Positions 55,583-64,000 of a stretch of DNA of 64,000 nucleotides are shown here, piece after piece. Numbering within the stretch: the stretch's first letter is position 1; every line of letters starts with the position of its first letter. This DNA is from Inonotus obliquus. Its lineage: Eukaryota; Basidiomycota; Agaricomycetes; Hymenochaetales; Hymenochaetaceae. The stretch lies in NCBI GenBank assembly GCA_032164295.1, contig JAJHTX010000005.1, positions 1 through 64,000 of the forward strand, given 5' to 3'. A program made the translations under genes and the position numbers. Below the pieces are notes generated by a model. The model was not told the origin of the DNA. It ran no database searches and was given only the letters and a program-made list of their open reading frames with translations.

Positions 55583-56291
55583 ATGCACTTTACGTCTCTC
55601 CTTCTCGTCGCTTTTGTCGCACCTGCCGCCTTTGTTGGCGCGCAGTCCGACACGGCAACTTCACCGGCACCGACAAGCACAGGTGCCATTAGTCCGTGTG
55701 TTCTGCAGTGCGTCGAGCAGGCGTCATCCAGCGCTGGCTGTTCCGGAGTGTATGTACTCTTTTGTAGGCAAACTCGCATACCTTTTGCTTACAGGTAAAT
55801 TTTTCAGTGCCGACTTGACATGCCTCTGCACGTCGACCGACTTCCAGACCTCAGCAACTTCTTGCCTGCAAAGCAACTGCTCTTCAGACGATCTTGCTGC
55901 AGGACAGGCACTTCAGCAACAGCAGTGCGCGACGGGTACGCACTTTATCCTTCTTTATCTGTTCGTCTATTAAAGGGATAATGTAGTTTCCGGAGCCACG
56001 TCCTTGACTGGCACCGGGTCGCTGTCCAGCGAGGGAGCTAGCGCTTCCAGTGAAGCGGGGTCTTTGACTTCAGCGGCATCATCGCTCATTTCGAGTATAT
56101 CCTCTGCTGCCTCGTCAGGTGCTAGCAGTCTTGCTTCGCGTGCATCCTCTGCGAGTAGTGCAGCCTCGTCTGCAGCTTCAGAAGCATCTAGCGGCTCTGC
56201 TACAAGCTCCAAAGTGATATTCAGTACTGGAGTTTTCGTGAGTGGAATTGTCGGAATTTTGGGAATTGCTGCGGGAGCGCTGCTGGTGTGA
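55583..56291 (+). CDS. CFEM-domain GPI-anchored surface protein
   Basis: Three exons: 55583-55749, 55808-55935 and 55987-56291; 199 residues. A signal peptide (MHFTSLLLVAFVAPAAFVGA) is followed by a CFEM domain with its eight cysteines in order: CVLQC, AGC, TCLC, SC, NC and QQC. A Ser/Ala-rich stalk of about 60 residues follows, then a hydrophobic C-terminus (FVSGIVGILGIAAGALLV), giving a GPI-attachment signal. CFEM proteins sit on the fungal wall or are secreted; some bind haem and aid iron uptake, others act in host interaction. Which applies here cannot be told from sequence. Confidence 0.9.
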
Positions 56292-57233
56292 AAGTGAGTG
56301 GAATATCCGCAGTCGGGAGTCGGGAGAACGTGACTGTGACTGTGATTACACCTGTGGTTCTAATGTTAGGAAAAGCATGTGATCATTCGCTTCGAGCACT
56401 GAACTTTGATATTTTCTTCACTGACCGTGTTTACTGGACCGTGGATGCCATGGCCGAATATTCCCACCTATAATAAACTGTTCTGCTTCTCGAGTAGAAT
56501 CGTACATAAAATGGAAGTCACATTACTTGTTTTATTCACGCTCTGAAGCGAGGTACGTCAGTGATGGACATTGGCGCCACCGTGTCATCATGCATGCCGA
56601 AAGAGAAGAAGTGTGGCGTCAAGAACAGATGCTGCCGGACATTTCCACGGTCACGGCGAAGAATATGTGGAAGAGGTACTGACACTTTCCCATGTCACGT
56701 TGACGCCGTTCTTCGCGTGGATCTACCCAGGTGATGGTCCTACATAGTACCATGAAATCCGGTGAAGATAGTAACGCCAAACATGCCCAAACAAACCAGC
56801 AACTCACGTGAGACGAATTACCCAATCTTATTCAGCACCTTCTAGCGTAAGCAGTCTAACGCATGTCCCCCGAGGCCGTCATCATCACTGACACTGGCCG
56901 AGTAGCGATCGACTCCATCAGTATGTTGAAGGTCTGGATGTATCCGTTCCTCTAAGCGTGTCCCTTTTGAGTCACGCATTCTCTTCGAGGCGGGGAACAC
57001 CACTGACTGAAGAAGATTCCCGCAGCTGGAGGGCGCCAATCGGTGCCGGTAAGCAAAGCTTCCTATGCTTGGAAATAGGTTTGGGGTGACATCTCGTACC
57101 AGGAACCACGAGAGCTCCCGCACCTCCCCACGACCTTGAAACTATATTATTTCCAACAAGAGACAAAGGCGGATACATTTTACTATACATTCATTCCACT
57201 ACAAACCTTGTCCATCCTCTCTCATCTTTCAAT
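56292..57233. other. Intergenic region
   Basis: Between a plus-strand and a minus-strand gene (convergent), so it should contain both transcript ends. Short frames on the minus strand (for example 56842-57123) have no protein-like continuation and none is called. Confidence 0.4.
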
Positions 57234-58861
57234 TCATGCAACCTTTACAACAATCTTGCCAACATGCTTCTGGGATGCGAGGTACCGAAGCGCGTCGGGG
57301 TACTCTTCGAATCCAAACACACGATCGATAACAGGTCGAATCTTGGCGGCGTCGAAAAGGCGATTCATATTCTCGAACCTACATTGTGAGGCTTAGCTGT
57401 GCGAGTGATGATTGTGAGGTGAAAGTACATATGACATACTGGTTTCGGGGACCGATGAGAATACCACGAATACGAGCGGCCTTGCCTAATATCGCATACA
57501 GCACCTCGGAGGAAGGACCACCTTGCGCCTATTGGTTTGTGGTTGAGTTCTGATTATTTCACATTGAATAACATGACTTACATGCGCGAGGAAACCGATA
57601 GAGTGAATGGAGCCGGAGAATCGCAGAGAATTGATGGATTGCAGGATCGTTCCCGCTCCGCCGACCTGCACACAACGTATTGTTTCAGTATTGCTAGATG
57701 TAATCATCTCAGACGTACCTCGACAATGTGGTCAACACCTCTTCCGTTTGTCTATCCGGAAGGATTCAGCGCTACATCCGACGAGAACCAATTCGACACT
57801 CTCGCTCACAAGTTTCAAGACTTCCTGGTCCCAGTTGGGTGTATCCTTGTAATTTATGACATGATTAGCACCGAGTTCTTTCAGGATTTTTGCCTTTTCC
57901 GCAGAGGATGTCGTCGCAATGACATTTGCACCATTAGCGCGGGCTATCTGAAGAGCGAACCTAACGAACCCCAAACCGTTCGTTCAGGAGGCTAACTGGC
58001 AGACACAATATACACTGTGGACGTACACCGAGACACCCCCAGAACCTTGAACGAGAACGGTGTCTCCACCTTTCAGTGGTATCTCCCCAAACAGCGAATT
58101 GTAAGCCGTGAGAGCCGCACATCTGAAACGCCGAGGTGGTAGAACAAAACCAGGTACCGATTCAGTAAGACGAAGACGGCTTAGACTCACGGTAGCGTGG
58201 ATGCTTCTTCGTAGGAGAGATAATCTGGGATTTTCACAAGGCTCTAAGTAGAAACGATGAGGTCGCCGTCGCGCAACTTAATCCAAGCCAATCAGGGACA
58301 TACATGGGCTGGGAAAGAACGGTATTTGGTGAGCACCCCGTCAATGAGTCCACCAAGACCGGTAGAGCGCTGCTCGAGAGTTTCGATGTCACCATAGACA
58401 TGATCTAGCGAAAAGTTCGCGCTAACGCGGTCCCCAGGCTTGAAATCCTTCACGCTGCTCCCAACTGCAAGGACTTGACCAGCCCCATCTGAACCCGGAA
58501 CAACATTATCTTTCACTCTTTTCTCACATTCAATAACCAAAATTTCTGATGAGTGGAAATGCTGGAAAAAACACGTACCCAAGAGGATACTGCCCATTCG
58601 TAATGATCAAATCGCGATACTACACAATATTCGGGAGGGAACACGCATATGCATATGAAGCCAATTAATTTAGGGTGCTAATCCGTATACGATCAGGCAC
58701 GTACGTACCTGAAGGGAAACGGCATAGATTTTTACGAGGACCTCGTTATCCTTCAACGGTGGAACTTCTGATTGCTGGATCTTGAGAGCTTCGAATCCAG
58801 TAGGCTTATCAGACGTGTCAGTAATCCAATCGAACCTATACTTGCGCAAAAGACTGGGCAT
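57234..58861 (-). CDS. Medium-chain dehydrogenase/reductase (zinc-type alcohol dehydrogenase-like, quinone oxidoreductase subgroup)
   Basis: The ATG at 58859-58861 opens MPSLLRKYRFDWITDT. A GroES-like domain follows (NEVLVKIYAVSLQ, then VVPGSDGAGQVLAVG and FKPGDRV). A Rossmann domain follows (GGDTVLVQGSGGVS, then ANVIATTSSAEKAKILKELGANHVINY). The gene ends with KHVGKIVVKV and a stop at 57234-57236. The metal-ligand cysteines of classical ADHs are not evident; the sequence resembles the zinc-independent quinone-reductase-type branch, which reduces enones, quinones or aldehydes with NADPH. The coding sequence is split by several introns of 50-70 bp, and not all borders were fixed. Confidence 0.85.
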
Positions 58862-59159
58862 ACTGTCGTCAATCGATACTCGCGGGTGCTACTTGGGATG
58901 GTCTGGCTGGACATCTTTGTACTGACAGTGATCAGGCTGGTGCGATGAGCGATGTGTTATGTAGTTGTACGAGGGCGGGTATGGCGTCATCTAGTATCTA
59001 TAAAGCTGACCAAGCAGCTCATCAGCTGGAAAATGTGTTCTAACGGAGCTGTGTTACTAACATCCCCCCTTCCCACAGCAGGGAAAATAGAGCACATTGA
59101 TCGTCTTGGCATCACACGAAAGATGACCTGAATGTACTTCGGCATCTTCCGACTTTCAC

Positions 59160-60110
59160 GTTGCGTCGGCCACTACGAGCGAGCATGTCGCGGGACGATT
59201 TCGTTGCGGTTCCTTCCCCTTCATTGATATCTTACACTGCGTTTCTCCTGAGGTATTTCTTGCCAGCACACAGCATCCTAGCGAATTCTTGCTAACTGTT
59301 CAAAGCGAACAGACCACCTTGCTACACCTGCTCATCAATTCCGTTAAAGCTACAGAGACTTTCAAGGCATGATAGTCACCCGAAGTGCCTTTGAAATATG
59401 AGATCTATGAGGTCATCAGAACCCGAGTGACCGAGCAGGATATACCTGGATAGTAGCTACGACTGTAAACCTGTACCGCAAGCCTGCCTTTCGAAGGTAA
59501 CGATTACGAACAGCGGAAAGGTTAGAAGAGATATTGCTGCGGTACCGGTGGGCTCGGGAGTGGACACCGTCGGGGTTGTAACCGGTGCTCTACATCAAGT
59601 ACTTGTGTTGTGGTTCCGAGAAGAACTGTTGAGCTTTATTGACATACCGAACATTCACGAGTTTCTCAATCTCGTTTCGACGAAAGGAGATCCACAAAAC
59701 GATCTCCATGTCGGCATAACGAAGACACTCGCCGATTGAGACATTTCACCGAACCAACGAAGTCTCACTGGCTCTGCAAAGTCCTTCAGAACCTGAGCAC
59801 AACCTCACGGGCATATTAGATTTGATGCACTACAGGTATAGCAAGACTTTCGATACTTACTTCCTACTGAACAGACGACCTCCTTGGGTAATGTTCACTG
59901 TACTTACCATTTACTCGGGGCCATTGTAGGCGCAATCAATATGCTTCTCAGACCTGCATCCGATGATGCTCCTCCGCTTTGGACCGAGCACTCTGATCTC
60001 CTACGTTGTCTAGTTATCAATATATTTCAGGTACTAATCCAACAGGGTAGCGACTTACGTTTGGAAAAAAAGTTGGAAAGCGCTATATTTCCTCGCGCTT
60101 AGTAACAATG
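59160..60110 (+). pseudogene. Relic of an unrecognised gene
   Basis: Protein-like pieces lie in shifting plus-strand frames: one ending SVKATETFKA near 59.37 kb, LEEILLRYRWAREW near 59.55 kb, FHRTNEVSLALQS near 59.75 kb, and AINMLLRPASDDAPPLW to a stop near 60.10 kb. Stops and frame changes between them cannot be removed with plausible introns alone. Composition suggests a former protein of a few hundred residues. Family unknown; boundaries approximate. Confidence 0.3.
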
Positions 60111-60201
60111 GTCCAGACCCTTTATGAAGTTACAGGAACATTCGTGGGCTCATTTATGGGATTATTGATTGGTTATAGATGAACACGCAGGATTAGATGA
60201 G

Positions 60202-60708
60202 TTATCCATCAAACTCATCAAGAACTTTCTGTACTGTGGCGCGTCGCCTTGGAGACTCAATCCAGTCGATTTGATCGTTGTAAAAGGACTTGCCTAGATA
60301 TTTTCTCAGATCTGGGATTGATTCATAATCATGTTAGCCATACTTAGAGCAGTAACTATTATTTTACTTACTTACTTTTGAACTGGCGTTATTGTGGTGC
60401 AATTCGATCAACTCGGATTGGATGCACGACTCTAACTAATCTCTCTAGAGAAAGGCGATTAGTCGCTCGTTGGTGAAATTCCCGTGTTCGGTGCGTACCA
60501 TGTCCTCGATAACGCTGACACGGAAGCGCAGATGTCTTTCTGTGGGCCGGCTGGATCTCTGCTCGTCGTACTTGTCTCTTGGAAAGTCCCGTTTGCTAAT
60601 AAGTAAATCCGGACACTTTCGACTTGGAAGCCGGGCCTCGCTCGCCAAAGCTCTCGTTCCTTTTGCACCACATGTGAGCTCGGATCGGACGGGCATGCAT
60701 GTGCCCAA
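60202..60708 (-). pseudogene. Relic of an unrecognised protein-coding gene (C-terminal part)
   Basis: On the minus strand one frame runs through RHLRFRVSVIEDMVRTEHGN, then two in-frame TAG codons near 60435-60450, then CIQSELIELHHNN. After a likely intron starting GTAAGT it continues LRKYLGKSFYNDQIDWIESP and VQKVLDEFDG to a stop at 60202-60204. The protein-like composition on both sides of the stops suggests a real gene that has decayed. No upstream start was located. Alternatively the two TAG codons lie in a very small intron. Confidence 0.45.
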
Positions 60709-60860
60709 TTCATCACGGATAATTGGAATTGTCTGTTGTACTGCTTTCTACCATCATATGGTCGCTATATGATGTGTCGACAGGGGCGACCTCATATCAT
60801 CATGAGAAGGGTATATAGAATGGGGAGTCCGTCTTCTTCGCACTTCTGCAGGGAAGATAA

Positions 60861-61277
60861 TGGATGGTTATCCGTAAGGGATCTGGTGCTCTGCACCAGA
60901 CTCAGATCACGGTCCGACACCTTCCGGGGGAACTGAGCCAAACTTTCGGTCGACTCAGCGAGCACCAGACTAGACTGGAGTGATCTGAGGAGGGGGGTCC
61001 TCAGACTGAAACTGGGCACCAGACGGTTGATTTCGGAGGTTTTATTCCACAATTAGTTAGTTGTCCGTGCAACGCGAAATGACATGCCGATCAATTTTGC
61101 TGGAAGTGGAGTTGAAATGATCGGCACATGTATTATATAATGGATTCTATGGATCTGAGGCCGTCTTGATGCACGATGGTCTTACGGGCACAAAAACGGT
61201 ACCAGATGAGTTCCCAGCGGAGTTTCAAACATCTAGGTCTGGTGCAAAGCACCAGATCCCTTACGGATAACCATCCA
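60861..61277. mobile_element. 417-bp MITE with hairpin-bearing terminal inverted repeats
   Basis: The first and last 40 bp are inverted copies of each other with a single mismatch: they begin TGGATGGTTATCCGTAAGGG and run into a palindrome, TCTGGTGCTCTGCACCAGA, which can form its own hairpin. Further palindromes occupy the interior (for example CTGAGGAGGGGGGTCCTCAG near 60.985 kb). There is no coding capacity. No clear target duplication was found: left flank ends ATAA, right flank starts ATGT. Confidence 0.85.
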
Positions 61278-62032
61278 ATGTGTTTACATCGAGCCATCGA
61301 GCTGAATAGAGAGAAATAAGATTCCGCTGCGTACTTGGCACCAGGAAACGGAATGGTCCATTTCTGTATTTTTCCGTAGCGTGAGTATTATTTCCTGTTC
61401 CGGGAATCAAATGAACACGTGATTTTTCCCCATCAAATTTTCCGATTTACACGGTAAACACAAGACCTTTCCGTTTCCTCGTTTGGTCCCCGTCCGACAA
61501 GAGCAAGCAACGGACAGCAGATGGTCACCTTGGATCTTGTCCTCCGCTACGGAAACGAAGTAGAGTTTTTTCGGCTCTGCTGCTGGAATTGGTGTCTCGC
61601 CCAAGTCGATCAGATCACATCTTCACTAGTACTACCACTCTACACTGCACAGGGATGATAATCCATCATGGACTCCAGGCATTCTCGAGAGATGGTGCTT
61701 CAGATGTCCAAGTGGATTATTCGAAACGAAAGACTTTCAACGAGTGCCGTAGTATTTGCATGGTAGAAGGATAGGGAAAACCTCCGAAGTTTGCATGGTT
61801 GCGACGATCAGAATTACCACAGGGTCTCTATCTTCCGTGACCTGACAGGGTTGTCGTATCGGGGCTCTCTTGGCTTTGCCCCTTAAACTTATCACCAAAT
61901 AATAAAAGACTGGTACCGATCTAGCCTTTTACCTTGACTAGCTTTCCACCGCCATTCTGGTCGCCATTCGCGTGCACTCAACTGATAGAACTCCTCGTCT
62001 GGCTGGTCAACGATTCTAAGACGCGCGAATAC
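61278..62032. other. Intergenic region
   Basis: No gene recognised. It lies between the MITE and the DUF6534-like gene and should hold that gene's promoter. A minus-strand frame at about 61407-61604 is short and unsupported. Confidence 0.4.
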
Positions 62033-63808
62033 ATGGCGGTGACAGAGGAAGAACGGCAGCAAATTCTTTGGCTTCTCTCCCCTTGGGTTCGTTTCTTTTG
62101 TCCCGTTTGCTTCTCTACAATTTCCGACTAATCCTATGATATGCACAGCTGATCGGAAGTTGCATCGACTTTCTCCTCCAAGGCATTCTCTTCTCGCAGG
62201 TGAGAAGAAACTGGATACCACATGGTACAAATCAAAATCTAAAAATTTGGCAGTTTGCGTATTATTACTCTGCCTATAAGGATGATAAGTCGCGACTGCG
62301 ACTCATCGTCACGGTCCTTCTTATCGCAACAACGCTGAAGTCAATACTGACATTGTGGGTTCCTAATGACTCTCAAGATAGACTGATCAGTCTAGTTAAC
62401 CATTCTTTCGCAGTGTGAGTTTATGGAAACAGTATATCGTACATTTCGCGGACGTCTCGGGCGCGGTCCTTTCAGCTTATATTTATTGGCCGATGTCAGG
62501 GAGTGGGCTGATGGTATGTCAGGATATGTTCTTAGCACACATTCCCTCATCACCCGTCCTCGAAACATACAGGTGGCAAGCATTGGAATCTATGTGCAGG
62601 CGTACTTCCTCACTCGACTGTACTATATTACACATCGCTGGCTTTTCGTTATACCTATCGCTGTCGTTCTCCTCTTCGCTTACCTTGGAATGATCTTAGC
62701 GGTATGTACCTTGTGCCTTTTCTGCCCTGTTCCGGCGCTCGATCGTTTCTGACACGATATGATGCAGACGTACTACATAGTGCAAGCAGACACTCCAAAT
62801 ATCGGGCTTTGGTGTACGTCCGCTACTCTCCTTTGCCAACGTTGAGCGTGCTTGCTCATTTTCTCCGTTCCACATGACATCGTGATCGTGATCGACGAAA
62901 ATTCCAGACGCATGTCACCTCAGCGCGGTATTTGGTACGTACTTGCCTCGGCGATCATTTCCCGCTTGGCGCTGAGATCCCCGTCGTAGCTGGAGATTTC
63001 CTCCTCTGTGCAGCGACAGCGTACGCACTCCTTACATCGACAGGTCGACATGCACTGAAGCAGTGCGTGATATTGTCGTTTTAAGTGAATTGGTTGTTGA
63101 TGAATGATTCACAGAACAACGGACCTCATACATCGCCTCGTGCAACTCACCTGGCAGACTATCACTCCCGCAGCGTTATGGTAAGATTCAGATACCATGC
63201 AAAGTGCGACTGATGCCAACCACCTAATTTTTTAGTGCTTTACTTAACCTCATATTTTCTCAAGCGTATAACGGGGAGGAAAAGCTTGTGTCCGTTGCGT
63301 TCAACATGGCGCTCCCGGTATGTATCTCTTCTTAACCTTCTCTCGGGGTTTAGAACAGCTACTGACAACTCTGTCTCCTAGAAATTGTATGCTATGTCGA
63401 TGATGTGGACACTCAACGCGCGTCGGTCTATCCGCTACGGAACTTCGAGCGGCAACATTACCAGCACCGGTGAGCTCTCTGCGAGGACAAGACGGGTGCG
63501 TATTTCAGTTTCCCTGATCACGTCCTCCGTACCGCTCTCTAATGCAATGCAAACAGCGCGATGATGTTGAACTCGGTCGTTTCGGTACCGTTGGTACGAT
63601 TCATATACGGACGGATGTCGAAACGTTACAATACATCGAGGTACGCTTGGCCATGCTGTTCCGAACCTTCATCCGGACTGATCTAACCTACACCTTTCAG
63701 AACGAGACAAGTGACCCTGCTTTTGTTACTTCCAAGGGACGCACAAGCCCTGTCCCATCTCGACGAAGCGAGGAGGCAAACTCAAGTTTCAAAGGAGGCG
63801 TTGTTTGA
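62033..63808 (+). CDS. DUF6534-type multi-pass membrane protein
   Basis: The ATG at 62033 opens MAVTEEERQQILWLLSPW. After the first intron, LIGSCIDFLLQGILFSQ is a typical first membrane helix of this Agaricomycete family. Further helices are FAYYYSAYKDDKSRLRLIV with ATTLKSILTL, a loop with YIYWP, RLYYITHRWLFVIPIAVVLL, and the signature PKLYAMSMMWTLNARRSIR at the end of the last helix. The tail is polar and Ser/Arg-rich, with a stop at 63806-63808. The gene is broken by about nine short introns. Seven helices and a variable cytosolic tail suggest a receptor-like or transport role, but the function is not known. Confidence 0.82.
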
Positions 63809-64000
63809 CTCTGATCACAGATTGCTTAGAGTTTAGACGTCGTGTCAAATTATTCACCTAACATATTCCTCTTGTCCCACCTCCTACCTACTCCTCCACA
63901 CCCTCACCTGTCCTGCGCATTACCTTGCTATCATATCCTCTTCCTTCGCTGGAAAACAAAAGATGTTCTGGGTCTCTGCGTGGTCTCTTTCTTTGTCTTA

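Noticed and set aside
55970..56212. Acidic, alanine-rich protein on the minus strand
   Set aside because: It is the complement of the Ser/Ala-rich stalk of the CFEM gene; low-complexity shadow frame.
1..64000. tRNA and rRNA genes
   Set aside because: I saw no convincing cloverleaf or rRNA-like segment by eye; a tRNAscan/Infernal run would be needed to exclude them.

Overview
The window is the left end of a chromosome from a filamentous fungus, most likely an Agaricomycete (mushroom-forming Basidiomycota). It opens with a telomeric C-strand array (CCCTAA units mixed with GCCTAA). Host genes carry short GT-AG introns of about 50-65 bp. Several families are typical of Agaricomycetes: DUF6593, DUF6534, a dioxygenase-P450 fusion, CFEM proteins, a THEM6-like thioesterase and chromodomain Ty3/Gypsy elements. 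I could run no database search, so every family call rests on motifs I recognise.

Layout. 1-4.5 kb: telomere, a truncated coding fragment, an LTR-element remnant, GC palindromes and gene-free sequence. 4.5-20.7 kb: a gene block with a psi-producing-oxygenase-like fusion, a P450 directly upstream of it, an MCP1-like membrane protein, a decayed Zn2Cys6 regulator, a Rossmann-fold reductase and a ferric reductase. The two oxygenases are 200 bp apart on the same strand and could form an oxylipin or secondary-metabolite pair, but this is inference. 22.7-25.4 kb: a TIR transposon with a second element nested in it. 26-33.6 kb: DUF6593 protein, SKT5/CHS4-like chitin synthase regulator, thioesterase-like protein. 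33.8-53.4 kb: a repeat island. It holds an inverted LTR remnant, GGTAC-rich sequence, two tandem chromodomain Gypsy elements sharing a middle LTR, an internally duplicated orphan gene and a second TIR transposon. 53.7-63.8 kb: O-fucosyltransferase-like protein, CFEM GPI protein, zinc-type oxidoreductase, two decayed gene relics, a palindromic MITE and a DUF6534 membrane protein.

The best new observations are structural. (1) A family of about 1.05 kb TIR elements (ends TGGGGWGTGGCAATYC) makes perfect 7-bp target duplications in two copies; one carries a nested element with its own 5-bp duplication. (2) A 417-bp MITE has hairpin-forming ends. (3) A three-exon orphan gene has both a domain and its introns duplicated. 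(4) In both Gypsy copies, gag lacks an AUG and is preceded in the same frame by an open stretch ended by a single TAA. Coordinates of multi-exon genes run from start codon to stop codon; the introns I could place are listed in the evidence.
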